From Burkholderia cepacia GG4 (GTDB taxonomy: Bacteria; Pseudomonadota; Gammaproteobacteria; Burkholderiales; Burkholderiaceae): a DNA stretch of 64,000 bases. Made by a program: the position numbers and the translations under genes. Shown one piece after another: positions 30,495 to 40,844 of this stretch. Positions within the stretch are counted from its first letter, which is position 1; every line of letters starts with the position of its first letter. Below the pieces are notes generated by a model. The model saw only the letters and a list, made by a program, of their open reading frames with translations. It was not told where the DNA came from and made no database searches. The DNA is taken from contig NC_018513.1 in assembly GCF_000292915.1 (NCBI RefSeq), positions 992,001 through 1,056,000 on the forward strand. The letters are read 5' to 3'.

Positions 30495-31631
30495 ATGCAA
30501 TCGACGATCAAACCCGTCGAGTACGACCGGCCGGTCTCGGCAGGGACCGTCTGTGGCGTCGGGCAAGCATGGGCCAAGGTGCCCGATGCACCTTCCGCCG
30601 AAGAACGCGCCGCACTGAAGGCGCGCATCAAGGCGCTGCTCGTACGTGAAAAGGCCGTGCTCGTCGCTCACTACTACGTGGATGCCGAGCTGCAGGAACT
30701 GGCCGACGAAACCGGCGGCTGCGTCGCCGATTCACTCGAAATGGCCCGCTTCGGCCGCGATCACGACGCGCAGACGCTCGTCGTCGCCGGCGTGCGCTTC
30801 ATGGGCGAAACCGCGAAGATCCTGAGTCCGGCCAAGCGCGTGCTGATGCCCGATCTCGATGCGACCTGCTCGCTCGATCTCGGTTGCCCGGTCGACGAAT
30901 TCTCCGCGTTCTGCGATGCGCACCCGGATCGCACCGTCGTCGTCTATGCGAACACCAGCGCCGCCGTGAAGGCGCGCGCGGACTGGATGGTCACGTCGTC
31001 GATCGGCCTCGAGATCGTCGCCGACCTGCATGCGCGGGGCGAGAAGATCATTTGGGCACCGGATCGCCATCTCGGCAGCTATATCCAGAAGAAAACCGGC
31101 GCGGACATGCTGCTGTGGCAGGGTTCGTGCCTCGTCCACGACGAATTCAAGGGCATCGAGCTCGACCTGCTGCGCGCCGAATACCCGGACGCGAAGGTGC
31201 TCGTGCACCCCGAGTCGCCGGAAAACGTCGTCGCGCAGGCGGACGTCGTCGGCTCGACGACGCAGCTCATCGACGCGGCCGTGAAGTTCGACGCGACGCA
31301 CTTCATCGTCGCGACCGACCTCGGCATCCTGCACAAGATGCAGCTCGCGGCGCCCGGCAAGACCTTCATCGCCGCGCCGACGGCCGGCAACAGCGCAACC
31401 TGCAAGAGCTGCGCGCATTGCCCGTGGATGGCGATGAACGGCCTCGCGAACCTCGCCGACGTGCTCGAGCGCGGTCACAACGAGATCTTCGTCGATCCCG
31501 CGATCGGCGAGCGGGCGCGTTTGCCGATCGACCGGATGCTCGATTTCGCGGCCGCGCACAAGAAGCGCGTGCAGGCGAGCGGCGATCTGCAGCGCGATCA
31601 GCAACTGTTTGCAAACGTGGGGGCTGCATGA
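30495..31631 (+). CDS. nadA: Quinolinate synthase
   Basis: 378 aa. Condenses iminoaspartate with dihydroxyacetone phosphate to quinolinate. Cluster-ligand cysteines are seen in [17 protein letters not shown] and CKSCAHCPW, the set expected for the 4Fe-4S enzyme; [19 protein letters not shown] is the N-terminal substrate region. I choose the ATG at 30495 ([10 protein letters not shown]) because AGGAG lies 8 bases before it; the ATG at 30489 would leave only two bases. The stop overlaps the nadC ATG. The upstream palindromic repeat reaches into the translation start region. Confidence 0.94.
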   Translation: MQSTIKPVEYDRPVSAGTVCGVGQAWAKVPDAPSAEERAALKARIKALLVREKAVLVAHYYVDAELQELADETGGCVADSLEMARFGRDHDAQTLVVAGVRFMGETAKILSPAKRVLMPDLDATCSLDLGCPVDEFSAFCDAHPDRTVVVYANTSAAVKARADWMVTSSIGLEIVADLHARGEKIIWAPDRHLGSYIQKKTGADMLLWQGSCLVHDEFKGIELDLLRAEYPDAKVLVHPESPENVVAQADVVGSTTQLIDAAVKFDATHFIVATDLGILHKMQLAAPGKTFIAAPTAGNSATCKSCAHCPWMAMNGLANLADVLERGHNEIFVDPAIGERARLPIDRMLDFAAAHKKRVQASGDLQRDQQLFANVGAA

Positions 31632-32509
31632 CGACTGCAGTCTCCCCGCTGTTCGAAGCCGTCCGCGCTCAATACGGCGCAGCCTTCGACGATGCGATCG
31701 CGCGCAACGTTGCCGATGCGATCGCCGAAGACGTCGGCACCGGCGACCAGACCGGGCGACTCGTGCCGGCCGGCGAGCGTCGCCGTGCTCGCATCATCGT
31801 GCGCGAGGAAGCGGTGCTGTGCGGCGTGCCGTGGTTCGAGGCCGTCATCGCGCGGATCGATCCGTCGATCGTCGTGCAGTGGCGCTATCGCGAAGGCGAC
31901 CGGATGACGCCGGATTCGACCGTCTGCGAACTCGAAGGGCCGGCGCGTGCGTTGCTGACGGCCGAGCGCAACGGGCTGAACTTCCTGCAGCTGCTGTCGG
32001 GCGTCGCCAGCGCGACGCGCCGTTATGTCGACCGCGTCGAAGGTACGCGCGCGAGGATTCTCGATACGCGCAAGACGCTGCCGGGCCTGCGGCTCGCGCA
32101 GAAGTACGCGGTGCGGGTCGGCGGCGGCGAGAACCAGCGTCTCGCCCTGTACGACGGCATCCTGATCAAGGAAAACCATATCGCGGCGGCCGGCGGCGTC
32201 GGTGAGGCCCTCGACGCGGCGTTCGCGCTGGATTCGGGCGTGCCCGTGCAGGTCGAGGTCGAGACGCTCGCGCAGCTCGACACGGCGCTCGCGCATGGCG
32301 CGCAGTCGGTGCTGCTCGACAACTTCACGCTCGACATGATGCGCGAAGCGGTGCGCGTCGCGGCCGGCCGGGCGGTGCTCGAAGTGTCGGGCGGCGTCAA
32401 TTTCGATACGGTGCGCACGTTCGCGGAGACGGGCGTGGACCGCATCTCTATCGGTGCGTTGACGAAGGACGTGCGCGCGACCGACTACTCGATGCGGATC
32501 GTCGACTGA
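31628..32509 (+). CDS. nadC: Nicotinate-nucleotide pyrophosphorylase (carboxylating)
   Basis: 293 aa; converts quinolinate and PRPP to nicotinate mononucleotide. Key blocks are [66 protein letters not shown] and the C-terminal VLLDNF / EVSGGVN / ISIGALTK barrel strands. The frame stays open far upstream through nadA, but the family N-terminus begins at ATG 31628, overlapping the nadA stop (ATGA). Confidence 0.96.
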   Translation: MTTAVSPLFEAVRAQYGAAFDDAIARNVADAIAEDVGTGDQTGRLVPAGERRRARIIVREEAVLCGVPWFEAVIARIDPSIVVQWRYREGDRMTPDSTVCELEGPARALLTAERNGLNFLQLLSGVASATRRYVDRVEGTRARILDTRKTLPGLRLAQKYAVRVGGGENQRLALYDGILIKENHIAAAGGVGEALDAAFALDSGVPVQVEVETLAQLDTALAHGAQSVLLDNFTLDMMREAVRVAAGRAVLEVSGGVNFDTVRTFAETGVDRISIGALTKDVRATDYSMRIVD

Positions 32510-32532
32510 TCGCGCGATCTACCCATCTGACG

Positions 32533-32571
32533 AAAAAAAGCCGCTGGCACGCAAACGCCAGCGGCTTTTTT
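32533..32571. terminator. Bidirectional terminator between nadC and nadB
   Basis: AAAAAAGCCGCTGGC and its complement GCCAGCGGCTTTTTT around an 8-base loop; efficient-looking for both convergent units. Confidence 0.93.
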
Positions 32572-32604
32572 CATGGGCGGCAGCCGCCGGGAAGTGCGTG
32601 CCGG

Positions 32605-34191
32605 TCAGCGGCGCGAGCGGGGCGTGAGCACGCTCGGCAGCGCCTTGGGCAGCGTGTGCGGCCAGTCCCGGCTGTAGTGCAGCCCGCGGCTTTCACGGCG
32701 CGAGTACGCGCTCTTCACGATCAGCGTTGCAACGTCGACGAGATTGCGCAGTTCGAGCAGGTCGCGCGTTACGCGGAAGTTCGCGTAGTACTCGTGGATC
32801 TCGTCGCGCAGCAGCGACAACCGGTGCTTCGCGCGTTCGAGACGCTTGTCGGTGCGCACGATGCCGACGTAGTTCCACATCAGCCGGCGCAGCTCGTCCC
32901 AGTTGTGCGCGACGACGACTTCCTCGTCCGCATCCGACACGCGGCTTTCGTCCCAGGCGGGCAGCTTGGCCGGCGTTTGCGCATCGTAGCCGGCTGCCTC
33001 GATCGCCTCGGCCGCCGCGCGGCCGATCACGAGGCATTCGAGCAGCGAGTTGCTCGCGAGCCGGTTCGCGCCGTGCAGCCCCGTGTACGACGTTTCGCCG
33101 ACCGCATACAGGCCCGTGAGATCGGTGCGCCCCGCAAGGTCGGTGACGACGCCGCCGCACGTGTAGTGCGCGGCCGGCACGACCGGAATCGGCTGTTTCG
33201 CGATGTCGATGCCGAATTCGAGGCAGCGCGCGTGGATCGTCGGGAAGTGTTCGCGCAGGAACGCTTCCGGCTGATGGCTGATGTCGAGATACACGCAGTC
33301 GATCCCGCGCTTCTTGATCTCGAAGTCGATCGCGCGCGCAACGATGTCGCGCGGCGCGAGTTCCGCGCGCGGATCGTGCGCGGGCATGAAGCGCGTGCCG
33401 TCGGGCAGCTTCAGCAAGCCGCCTTCGCCGCGCACGGCTTCCGAAATCAGGAACGATTTCGCATACGGATGGAACAGGCAGGTCGGGTGGAACTGGATGA
33501 ATTCCATGTTCGACACGCGGCAGCCCGCGCGCCACGCCATCGCGATGCCGTCGCCGGTCGCGGTGTCGGGGTTCGTCGTGTACAGGTAGACCTTGCCGGC
33601 GCCACCGGTCGCGAGCACCGTGTGTGGCGCCTCGATCGTGATCGTGCGGTCGTTGTCGACGTCGAGCGCGTACAGGCCGTGACAGCGGCGGCCGGGCAGG
33701 CCGAGCCGGTCCGATGTGATCAGGTCGATCGCGTGGTGGTTTTCGAAGAACGTGATGTTCGGATGCCGGCGCGCACGTTCGGACAGCGTCGCGAGCACCG
33801 CATGGCCGGTCGCGTCGGCTGCGTGGATGATCCGGCGGTGACTGTGGCCGCCTTCGCGGGTCAGATGGAAGCCGAGTTCGGCTGCGTCGTCCTTCGTGAA
33901 CGGCACGCCCTGCGAGATCAGCCATTCGATCGCTTCGCGGCCGTGCTCGACGATGTAGCGGGTCGCGCCTTCGTCGCACAGCCCGCCGCCGGCGACCAGC
34001 GTGTCGTCGACGTGGTTCTCGATACTGTCCGCCGAGTCGAGGACGGCCGCGATGCCGCCTTGCGCGTTATCGCTCGCCCCCTCCATCATCGAACGTTTCG
34101 CGATCAGCGCAACACGTCGCGTGCTGGCCAGGTTGAGTGCGACCGACAGCCCTGCCAGGCCGCTGCCGACGATCGCCACGTCGAATTTCAT
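32605..34191 (-). CDS. nadB: L-aspartate oxidase
   Basis: 528 aa FAD enzyme producing iminoaspartate for NadA. The N-terminal dinucleotide fold is [35 protein letters not shown], the catalytic-domain RGEGG and the [13 protein letters not shown] block are typical of the succinate dehydrogenase/aspartate oxidase family. GGAGA lies seven bases before the ATG. It is convergent with nadAC, so the three NAD genes are clustered but in separate units. Confidence 0.95.
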   Translation of the reverse strand: MKFDVAIVGSGLAGLSVALNLASTRRVALIAKRSMMEGASDNAQGGIAAVLDSADSIENHVDDTLVAGGGLCDEGATRYIVEHGREAIEWLISQGVPFTKDDAAELGFHLTREGGHSHRRIIHAADATGHAVLATLSERARRHPNITFFENHHAIDLITSDRLGLPGRRCHGLYALDVDNDRTITIEAPHTVLATGGAGKVYLYTTNPDTATGDGIAMAWRAGCRVSNMEFIQFHPTCLFHPYAKSFLISEAVRGEGGLLKLPDGTRFMPAHDPRAELAPRDIVARAIDFEIKKRGIDCVYLDISHQPEAFLREHFPTIHARCLEFGIDIAKQPIPVVPAAHYTCGGVVTDLAGRTDLTGLYAVGETSYTGLHGANRLASNSLLECLVIGRAAAEAIEAAGYDAQTPAKLPAWDESRVSDADEEVVVAHNWDELRRLMWNYVGIVRTDKRLERAKHRLSLLRDEIHEYYANFRVTRDLLELRNLVDVATLIVKSAYSRRESRGLHYSRDWPHTLPKALPSVLTPRSRR

Positions 34192-34293
34192 GCTGCATCT
34201 CCATCGTTACGCTTTAGATCTTGTGCGTTCCGTCGGCCGTGGCCGCGGAAAGGGGAGAGCATACCGCGTCGGGCCCGTGCGTGCGCGCAAAAC

Positions 34294-34320
34294 AAAAAGC
34301 CCCGCATGTGCGGGGCTTTT
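34294..34320 (-). terminator. Intrinsic terminator after rpmG
   Basis: AAGCCCCGC-ATGT-GCGGGGCTT with five T residues following on the minus strand. Confidence 0.9.
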
Positions 34321-34352
34321 CGGTCGCCGTCAGGCTCGCAGAAACCGGAGAT

Positions 34353-34520
34353 TTATTTGATCTTGGTTTCTTTGTATTCCACATGCTTGCGGACGACGGG
34401 ATCGAACTTCTTGATCGCCATCTTTTCCGGCATGTTGCGCTTGTTCTTCGTGGTCGTGTAGAAGTGACCCGTACCAGCGGTCGACTCAAGCTTGATCTTG
34501 TCGCGGGCGCCTTTTGCCAT
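34353..34520 (-). CDS. rpmG: 50S ribosomal protein L33
   Basis: 55 aa, translated by hand from the minus strand: starts [18 protein letters not shown] and ends [19 protein letters not shown]. The zinc-ligand cysteines found in some L33 paralogues are absent, so this is the C-minus form. It lies 17 bp downstream of rpmB, the usual rpmB-rpmG pair, and is followed by an intrinsic terminator. Confidence 0.95.
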   Translation of the reverse strand: MAKGARDKIKLESTAGTGHFYTTTKNKRNMPEKMAIKKFDPVVRKHVEYKETKIK

Positions 34521-34537
34521 GATTGTGCTCCTTGGGC

Positions 34538-34771
34538 TTAGGCTTCGCCGCGTGCGCGCAGGTCAGCGAGCACGGAATCGATGCCGTTCTTGTCGATCAG
34601 GCGCAGGCCGGCGTTCGAGACGCGCAGGCGCACCCAGCGGTTTTCGCTCTCAACCCAGAACCGGCGGTTTTGCAGGTTCGGCAGGAAGCGACGCTTGGTC
34701 TTGTTGTTGGCGTGGGAAACGTTGTTGCCGCTCATCGGCGCTTTCCCAGTTACTTGGCATACGCGTGCCAT
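34538..34771 (-). CDS. rpmB: 50S ribosomal protein L28
   Basis: 77 aa. [34 protein letters not shown] is the L28 signature, ending RARGEA. First gene of rpmB-rpmG; a good sigma70-type promoter lies about 155 bp upstream. Confidence 0.97.
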
Positions 34772-34924
34772 GAGAGCACTCCTAATACGCTAAATTCGGG
34801 GTTCGATCGCCGATGAAGGTTCCATCGCACCGCCACGTGATCCATGGCTGCACTCAGAACGCCGAAGCCCTTACAGACAAGGCCCTTCGATGGCTAGAAC
34901 TGGTTGGAAAAAAGACAGACGGCG

Positions 34925-34954
34925 ATTCTAGCAGAAAAAGTTCAGAAAAATCAA
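34925..34954 (-). promoter_or_regulatory. Promoter for rpmB-rpmG
   Basis: Minus strand: TTGATT (34954-34949), 18-bp spacer, TAGAAT (34930-34925), in an A/T-rich patch. This leaves a leader of about 147 nt before rpmB. Confidence 0.6.
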
Positions 34955-35009
34955 ACCCAATTTCGCTTCACCGTTGCGGCGCTCCCGGGGCGGGTCGCCG
35001 GGCCACAGT

Positions 35010-35786
35010 CTACAACCATCCGGCGCGTGCGAACGAAAATGTATCGGCGGTGCCGACGACGACGTGATCGAGCAGCTTGGCGTCGACGAGCGTCAGCGCT
35101 TCGTGCAGCACGCGCGTCAGGCGGCGATCTTCCGCGCTCGGCTGCACCGCGCCGGACGGATGGTTGTGCGCGATGACCAGTGCGGCGGCATTCAGCGTGA
35201 GCGCGCGGCGCACGATCTCGCGCGGATAGACGGCCATCCGCGTTAGCGAGCCGCGCGCGCTTTCCTCCACGTCGATGAGGCCGTGGCGGGCATCCAGGTA
35301 TAGCGTGACGAACACCTCGTACGGACGCATGCCGATCCTCAGCCGCAGATAGTCCTCGACCGCGCCCGGCGAATCGATCTGCACCCGCTCGCGCGCCTTT
35401 TCGGCCAGCGCGCGCCGCGTGATCTCGGTCACGGCGATCAGCAGCGCCGAGCGCGCGGCGCCGATGCCGGGGTGTGTCGCGAACACGTCGGGATCCGCAT
35501 CGAGCATGTCGCGCAGCGAGTCGCCGAACCGCGCGAGCAGCGCGCGGGCACTGGCGAACACGTCGCGACCGCCGCCGCCGGTGCCGAGCAGCAGCGCGAT
35601 CAATTCGGCGTCGGTGAGCGCGGCCGGCCCGCGCTCCAGCAGCCGCTCGCGCGGCAGGTCGGGCCGCCAGTTGCGCGGACGGCGCTTGCGCGGCCGGGCC
35701 GCGGCGGTCCGGCGGACCGGATCGGCAGGGGAATCGGCGGGGTCGCGGCATTCGGTCGGCGCGACGGCGAGGCAGGGTGGCGGCAT
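35010..35786 (-). CDS. radC: RadC-family JAB/MPN-domain protein
   Basis: 258 aa. An Arg/Pro-rich N-terminus leads into a helix-hairpin-helix-like region ([19 protein letters not shown]), then the metal-binding MPN domain with [13 protein letters not shown] and the JAMM motif [15 protein letters not shown]. Despite the name, a repair role for RadC is disputed; members are predicted metal-dependent hydrolases. The start at 35786 ([10 protein letters not shown]) is the first ATG; the basic N-terminus could make a later start equally possible. Divergent from fkpB. Confidence 0.88.
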   Translation of the reverse strand: MPPPCLAVAPTECRDPADSPADPVRRTAAARPRKRRPRNWRPDLPRERLLERGPAALTDAELIALLLGTGGGGRDVFASARALLARFGDSLRDMLDADPDVFATHPGIGAARSALLIAVTEITRRALAEKARERVQIDSPGAVEDYLRLRIGMRPYEVFVTLYLDARHGLIDVEESARGSLTRMAVYPREIVRRALTLNAAALVIAHNHPSGAVQPSAEDRRLTRVLHEALTLVDAKLLDHVVVGTADTFSFARAGWL

Positions 35787-35921
35787 GGTCGAAACTCCAA
35801 TGGCGGCGGCCGAGTGCGCGACGTCGTCGCACTTTCAGCCTTGCGCGCTAAGGTGACTTACAATATTGGTTTTGCGCCGGGCCTTTCGGCCATCGCGGGC
35901 GCCGACGAACACGAGTAATTC

Positions 35922-36377
35922 ATGAGCCTCATCGATCTTTCCGAAGTGAAGCCCGGTTCCCATGTCACGCTGCATTACCGGCTTGCACTGGCCGACGGCG
36001 CCGATATCGTCAACACCTTTTCCGACAAGCCCGCCACGCTGCTGCTCGGCGCGGGGCAACTGGCGCCCTCGCTGGAACAGATTCTGATCGGGCTCAGGGT
36101 CGGCGACCATTCGACTTTTCAGCTAACGCCCGAACAGGGGTTCGGTCCCCGCAATCCCGACATGCTCCAGCGCGTGACGCTGTCGACGCTGCGCGAGAAC
36201 GGGATGGTCGGCGACGATTTCACGCCGGGCGAACTGATCGAGTTCAACGCGCCGGACGGCGGCCGCTATGCGGGGGTGCTGAAGGAAGTCAGCGAAACCT
36301 CGGCGCTGTTCGACTTCAATCATCCGCTCGCGGGCCAAGCGCTCACGTTCGAAGTGAAAATCATCGGAATCCTGTAA
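35922..36377 (+). CDS. fkpB: FKBP-type peptidyl-prolyl isomerase, SlpA/FkpB type
   Basis: 151 aa. [44 protein letters not shown] is the shortened FKBP core interrupted by an IF (insert-in-flap) domain, as in Slp[18 protein letters not shown] lies at the IF boundary. Ends 2 bp before ispH, a widely conserved pair, so co-transcribed. Confidence 0.9.
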   Translation: MSLIDLSEVKPGSHVTLHYRLALADGADIVNTFSDKPATLLLGAGQLAPSLEQILIGLRVGDHSTFQLTPEQGFGPRNPDMLQRVTLSTLRENGMVGDDFTPGELIEFNAPDGGRYAGVLKEVSETSALFDFNHPLAGQALTFEVKIIGIL

Positions 36378-36379
36378 TC

Positions 36380-37360
36380 ATGAGCACCACCGATACGCTG
36401 TCCGGGCTGACCGTCGCGTCCGACGCCGAAATCCTGCTGGCTCAGCCGCGCGGCTTCTGCGCGGGTGTCGACCGCGCGATCGAGATCGTCGAGCGGGCGA
36501 TCGCGATGCACGGTGCGCCGATCTACGTCCGCCACGAAATCGTCCACAACAAGTACGTGGTCGAGGATCTGAAGAAGAAAGGCGCGATCTTCGTCGAGGA
36601 GCTCGAGGAAGTGCCGGCCGGCAACACCGTGATCTTCAGCGCGCACGGCGTGTCGAAGGCCGTGCGCGACGAGGCCGACGTGCGCGGGCTGCGCATTTAC
36701 GACGCAACCTGTCCGCTCGTCACGAAGGTGCACGTCGAAGTCGCGAAGATGCGCCAGGACGGCGTCGACATCGTGATGATCGGCCACAAGGGTCACCCGG
36801 AAGTCGAAGGCACGATGGGGCAGGTCGAGCGCGGGATGCACCTCGTCGAAAGCGTCGAGGACGTGCAGAAGCTCCAGCTGGCTGACCCGGAGCGCATCGC
36901 GCTCGTCACGCAGACGACCCTGTCCGTCGACGACGCGGCCGAGATCATCGGCGCGCTGAAGGCGAAGTACCCGAAGATCCGCGAGCCGAAGAAGCAGGAC
37001 ATCTGCTACGCAACGCAGAACCGTCAGGACGCGGTGAAGTTCATGGCGCCGCAGTGCGACGTCGTGATCGTCGTCGGCAGCCCGAACAGCTCGAATTCGA
37101 GCCGTCTGCGCGAAGTGGCCGAGAAGCGCGGCGTGGACGCGTACATGGTCGACGCGCCCGACCAGATCGATCCGGCATGGGTTGCCGGCAAGCGCCGCAT
37201 CGGCGTGACGGCCGGCGCATCGGCGCCCGAGGTGCTCGCCCAGGCCGTGATCGCGCGGCTGCGTGAACTCGGCGTGCGCAATGTCCGCGCGCTGGACGGC
37301 ATCGAGGAAAACGTGTCGTTTCCGCTGCCGCGCGGGCTGAACCTGCCGCCCGCTGCCTGA
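36380..37360 (+). CDS. ispH: 4-hydroxy-3-methylbut-2-enyl diphosphate reductase
   Basis: 326 aa; last step of the MEP isoprenoid route, a 4Fe-4S enzyme. Cluster cysteines are visible in [31 protein letters not shown] and [33 protein letters not shown] and [11 protein letters not shown] complete the fold. Length is normal. A strong terminator follows at 37388. Confidence 0.96.
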   Translation: MSTTDTLSGLTVASDAEILLAQPRGFCAGVDRAIEIVERAIAMHGAPIYVRHEIVHNKYVVEDLKKKGAIFVEELEEVPAGNTVIFSAHGVSKAVRDEADVRGLRIYDATCPLVTKVHVEVAKMRQDGVDIVMIGHKGHPEVEGTMGQVERGMHLVESVEDVQKLQLADPERIALVTQTTLSVDDAAEIIGALKAKYPKIREPKKQDICYATQNRQDAVKFMAPQCDVVIVVGSPNSSNSSRLREVAEKRGVDAYMVDAPDQIDPAWVAGKRRIGVTAGASAPEVLAQAVIARLRELGVRNVRALDGIEENVSFPLPRGLNLPPAA

Positions 37361-37387
37361 CCGTCGAATCGCATCCGCGGTACCCGC

Positions 37388-37418
37388 GAAGCGCGCCTCC
37401 CGGCGCGCTTTTTTTTGC
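37388..37418 (+). terminator. Intrinsic terminator after ispH
   Basis: AAGCGCGCC-TCCC-GGCGCGCTT followed by six further T residues. Confidence 0.92.
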
Positions 37419-37435
37419 GCTGCGAAAATGAAATC

Positions 37436-37508
37436 GCAACCATTATTCACATTAATGGTGCAACCGGGTTGCTACGCCCGTGCTTAAGCGCCTCTCAAAA
37501 TTGGTTGC
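37436..37508. promoter_or_regulatory. Cluster of GCAACC/GGTTGC boxes upstream of the liv locus
   Basis: Four hexamers, GCAACC at 37436 and 37460 and GGTTGC at 37467 and 37503, surround a perfect 7-bp inverted repeat ACCATTA-7-TAATGGT (37439-37459). The stretch is A/T-rich. It looks like an operator region for the liv genes; the regulator cannot be named. Confidence 0.4.
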
Positions 37509-37631
37509 AATGCAGGAAAACCCCATCGAATCAGGATTATTGGCGTCCTATAAATGGAGTTACAATGCGCCCGTTTTCAAGCCGGAATGGCTTTGAAATC
37601 GGGTTTTGGCAAGGCGCGGGAGACCTACTCG

Positions 37632-38471
37632 ATGCATGTGAAGTTGGCTTACGCCATGTCTGTCGCCGCACCGGTTGCAATGCTTTCCGGTTGCAGCAAA
37701 AAGAGCGACGACAGGGCGGGCAGGGAGGCTGCGGCATTCGCAGTACCGGCGGCCAGCGACGTGCGCGCTGCCACAACCGGTCGTGCGGCGCCGTCTACGT
37801 GCCGCATTGCGCAATCGGACAGAGACAAGGACAACGGGGCACGTTTGGCGATCGAGGAAATCAACGCGCAGGACCCGACGAGCGGCGTGCATTCGGCACG
37901 GCGGGTATCGATCACCGGCGGCGCTGCGGCCCGTCTGGCGACGGGCGCGCGGGTGGCCCGACAACGAGTCGCCGACCGCGAGGCGGCAGCAGCGGGGCGC
38001 GTCGAGCAACGGGCGCCCGGGTTTCGGGGCAACGCAGGCAACGTGCAGATGTCACTGATCCCCTTTCATTTCGATTTGACGAAACAGCGTGTCGCCGCGA
38101 CCCGTCGCGTCGCGGCGGGCCGTCTGCTTCGTTCGACGAATTCCGACGCAGTCCTGACGAAAGTCGGGTGCCGCTTTCGCGATGCCGGTTCCGGCGCCGC
38201 GCGTGCGGCGGCGGACGGCCCGCTTGCGAAGCAGGCGCCGGCGTCCGGCATCGGAGCGCAAACCCTTGGCGACAACGGCATGTGCGCCGTCAAGGTGGTC
38301 GAGCCCGCGGGTGACGCGGTGCGGAACCTGATCTGTCCGGATGCGGGGTTCGCCCCGGCCCGGACGGAAAAAGGCACGGACTTCGGGAAACCGGATGCCG
38401 GCCGTTTCGGCACGCTGCCCTACGACTTCAAGGAGGCCAAGCACACCGTCCTCGACGTCGTGACGATTTAG
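37632..38471 (+). pseudogene. Decayed branched-chain amino acid binding lipoprotein (LivK-like)
   Basis: Open frame of 279 aa with GGGAGA before the ATG and a good lipoprotein signal (MHVKLAYAMSVAAPVAMLSGC). The rest aligns in order, but patchily, with LivK-type binding proteins of about 370-380 aa. Recognisable islands are KDNGARLAIEEINAQ, AGNVQMS, a GPLAKQA block, LGDNGMCAVKVVEPAGDAVRNLICPDAGFA, RFGTLPYDF and the terminal VLDVV. Between them the sequence is Arg/Ala-rich and roughly 100 residues are missing, including the SGTS-type ligand-binding loops. It sits exactly where livK belongs, before livHMGF. Probably non-functional although no stop codon interrupts it; a repurposed lipoprotein is the alternative. 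Confidence 0.7.
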
Positions 38472-38682
38472 CGACAGGACTCGTGATGGCACCGGAACAG
38501 TGCGGTGCCGTTTCTGTATCCGCTCCGGCGGCAAGTCCGGCCGTACAGGCCGGGCAGCGCGCGCCGGGACGATCCACCCTTACCGGTATCGACTAGTACC
38601 CGCAGTGTCGCCGAGAAGGCGCGATTCCTCGCTTACCCGCGGGGCGCAACGTCCTCCGGCAGCATGGGCCAAGGAGCTTTAA

Positions 38683-39633
38683 ATGGATATTTTCATCCAG
38701 CAGATCCTCAACGGGCTGGTGCTCGGCAGTGTGTACGCCATCATCGCGTTGGGCTACACGATGGTGTACGGCATTCTCGGCATCATCAACTTCGCGCACG
38801 GCGACGTGCTGATGATCGGCGCGATGGTCGCCCTCTCGGCGATCACCGTGCTGCAGAACCACTTCCCCGGACTCGGCAACGTCGCGACGCTGACGATTGG
38901 CCTTGGCATTGCTGCGGTCGTCTGCGCCTGCGTGGGCTACACGATCGAGCGGGTCGCGTACCGGCCGCTGCGCCGCGCACCGCGTCTCGCGCCGCTGATC
39001 ACCGCGATCGGCGTGTCGATCCTGCTGCAGACGGCTGCGATGATCATCTGGTCGCGCAACCCGCTGCCGTTCCCGCAATTGCTGCCGACCGATCCGATCA
39101 ACGTGATCAAGCCGACCGACACGACGCCGGGCGCCGTGATCTCCCTGACCGAGATCGTGATCATCGCGGTGGCGTTCATCGTGATGGCAGGCCTCTTGCT
39201 GCTCGTGCACAAGACCAAGCTCGGTCGCGCGATGCGTGCGATTGCCGAAAGCCCGAACACTGCAAGCCTGATGGGCGTGAACCCGAACTTCGTGATCTCC
39301 GCGACGTTCATGATCGGCTCCGCGCTCGCCGCGCTGGCCGGCGTGATGATCGCGTCCGAATACGGCAACGTGCACTTCTACATGGGCTTCATCCCCGGCA
39401 TGAAGGCGTTCACGGCGGCGGTGCTCGGCGGGATCGGCAACCTCGGCGGCGCGATGGTCGGCGGCGTGGTGCTCGGCCTGATCGAGCAGCTCGGCGCGGG
39501 CTACATCGGCAACCTCACGGGCGGCGTATTCGGCAGTAACTACCAGGACGTGTTCGCATTCATCGTGCTGATCGTCGTTCTCGTGTTCCGTCCGTCGGGC
39601 CTGCTGGGCGAACGTGTCGCGGATCGCGCGTAA
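38683..39633 (+). CDS. livH: Branched-chain amino acid ABC transporter permease LivH
   Basis: 316 aa, about eight membrane helices. MDIFIQQILNGLVLGSVYAIIALGYTMVYGILGIINFAHGD is the LivH signature; EAA-like loop residues LGRAMRAIAESPNTASLMGVN contact the ATPase. GGAG lies 7 bases before the ATG. First intact gene of the operon; the 210-bp gap to the decayed livK holds a GGCACCG-8-CGGTGCC hairpin (38486-38507). Confidence 0.94.
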   Translation: MDIFIQQILNGLVLGSVYAIIALGYTMVYGILGIINFAHGDVLMIGAMVALSAITVLQNHFPGLGNVATLTIGLGIAAVVCACVGYTIERVAYRPLRRAPRLAPLITAIGVSILLQTAAMIIWSRNPLPFPQLLPTDPINVIKPTDTTPGAVISLTEIVIIAVAFIVMAGLLLLVHKTKLGRAMRAIAESPNTASLMGVNPNFVISATFMIGSALAALAGVMIASEYGNVHFYMGFIPGMKAFTAAVLGGIGNLGGAMVGGVVLGLIEQLGAGYIGNLTGGVFGSNYQDVFAFIVLIVVLVFRPSGLLGERVADRA

Positions 39634-39651
39634 CGGAAGGGAGCAAACAAC

Positions 39652-40821
39652 ATGACATCCATTCAACCGATCGAATCCTCGACGTCGCTCGTCGAAGAGC
39701 GCAATACCGCCAAGACCGTCATCATCGGCATCCTGACCGCGGCCTTCGTGATCGCGGCGCCGATCATCATCGGCTCGGCCGGCGGCAACTACTGGGTTCG
39801 CGTGCTCGACTTCGCGATGCTGTACGTGATGCTCGCGCTCGGCCTGAACGTGGTGGTCGGCTTCGCCGGCCTGCTCGACCTGGGCTACATCGCGTTCTAC
39901 GCGGTGGGCGCGTACACGGCCGCATTGCTGAGCTCGCCGCACCTGACCTCGCAGTTCGAGTGGATCGCGGCGCTCGCGCCGAACGGCCTGCACGTGCCGT
40001 TCGTGATCATCGTGCCGATCGCGATGGCGGTGGCGGCGACCTTCGGGATCCTGCTCGGCGCGCCGACGCTGCGCCTGCGCGGCGACTACCTGGCGATTGT
40101 CACGCTCGGCTTCGGTGAAATCGTCCGGATCTTCATGAACAACCTCGACCGTCCGGTGAACATCACCAACGGCCCGAAGGGGATCACGGGTATCGATCCG
40201 GTGCACGTCGGCGGCTTCAGCCTCGCGCAGACGCACTCGATCTTCGGCTTCCAGCTGCCGTCGGTCTACATGTACTACTACCTGTTCGTGCTGTGCGCGC
40301 TGCTGGTGATCTGGGTCTGTACGCGCCTGCAGCACTCGCGTATCGGCCGTGCCTGGGCAGCGATCCGCGAAGACGAAATCGCCGCGAAGGCGATGGGCAT
40401 CAACACCCGTAACGTGAAGCTGCTTGCGTTCGCGATGGGCGCGTCGTTCGGCGGCCTGTCGGGCGCGATGTTCGGCGCGTTCCAGGGCTTCGTGTCGCCC
40501 GAGTCGTTCACGTTCTGGGAATCGATCGTGGTGCTGGCCTGCGTCGTGCTGGGCGGTATGGGCCACATCCCGGGCGTGATCCTGGGTGCGGTGCTGCTCG
40601 CGATCTTCCCGGAATTCCTGCGCTCGACGATGAGCCCGCTGCAGCACGCGCTGTTCGGTCATGACATCGTCGACACCGAAGTGATCCGTCAGGCGCTGTA
40701 CGGCCTCGCGATGGTGGTCATCATGCTGTATCGCTCGGAAGGTTTGTGGCCGGCGCCGAAGCATGAGGACAAGATCGCGAAACTGGCGAAGCGCAGCAGC
40801 AAGAAGCCGGTGCGCGCTTAA
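39652..40821 (+). CDS. livM: Branched-chain amino acid ABC transporter permease LivM
   Basis: 389 aa, nine to ten membrane segments. LNVVVGFAGLLDLGYIAFYAVGAYTAALL and LRGDYLAIVTLGFGEIVRI are family blocks; IGRAWAAIREDEIAAKAMGINTRNVKLLAFA is the coupling loop for the ATPases. Starts 18 bp after livH with GGAAGGGAG upstream. Confidence 0.95.
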   Translation: MTSIQPIESSTSLVEERNTAKTVIIGILTAAFVIAAPIIIGSAGGNYWVRVLDFAMLYVMLALGLNVVVGFAGLLDLGYIAFYAVGAYTAALLSSPHLTSQFEWIAALAPNGLHVPFVIIVPIAMAVAATFGILLGAPTLRLRGDYLAIVTLGFGEIVRIFMNNLDRPVNITNGPKGITGIDPVHVGGFSLAQTHSIFGFQLPSVYMYYYLFVLCALLVIWVCTRLQHSRIGRAWAAIREDEIAAKAMGINTRNVKLLAFAMGASFGGLSGAMFGAFQGFVSPESFTFWESIVVLACVVLGGMGHIPGVILGAVLLAIFPEFLRSTMSPLQHALFGHDIVDTEVIRQALYGLAMVVIMLYRSEGLWPAPKHEDKIAKLAKRSSKKPVRA

Positions 40822-40844
40822 CCAACGGACCAGGGGATACACAC

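Noticed and set aside
30884..31627. Long in-frame extension of NadC through nadA
   Set aside because: It is the out-of-frame shadow of nadA; the NadC family starts at 31628 and overlaps the nadA stop in the usual ATGA fashion.
38593..40842. 749-codon minus-strand open frame
   Set aside because: Covers livH and livM in antisense; His/Arg/Asp-rich shadow.
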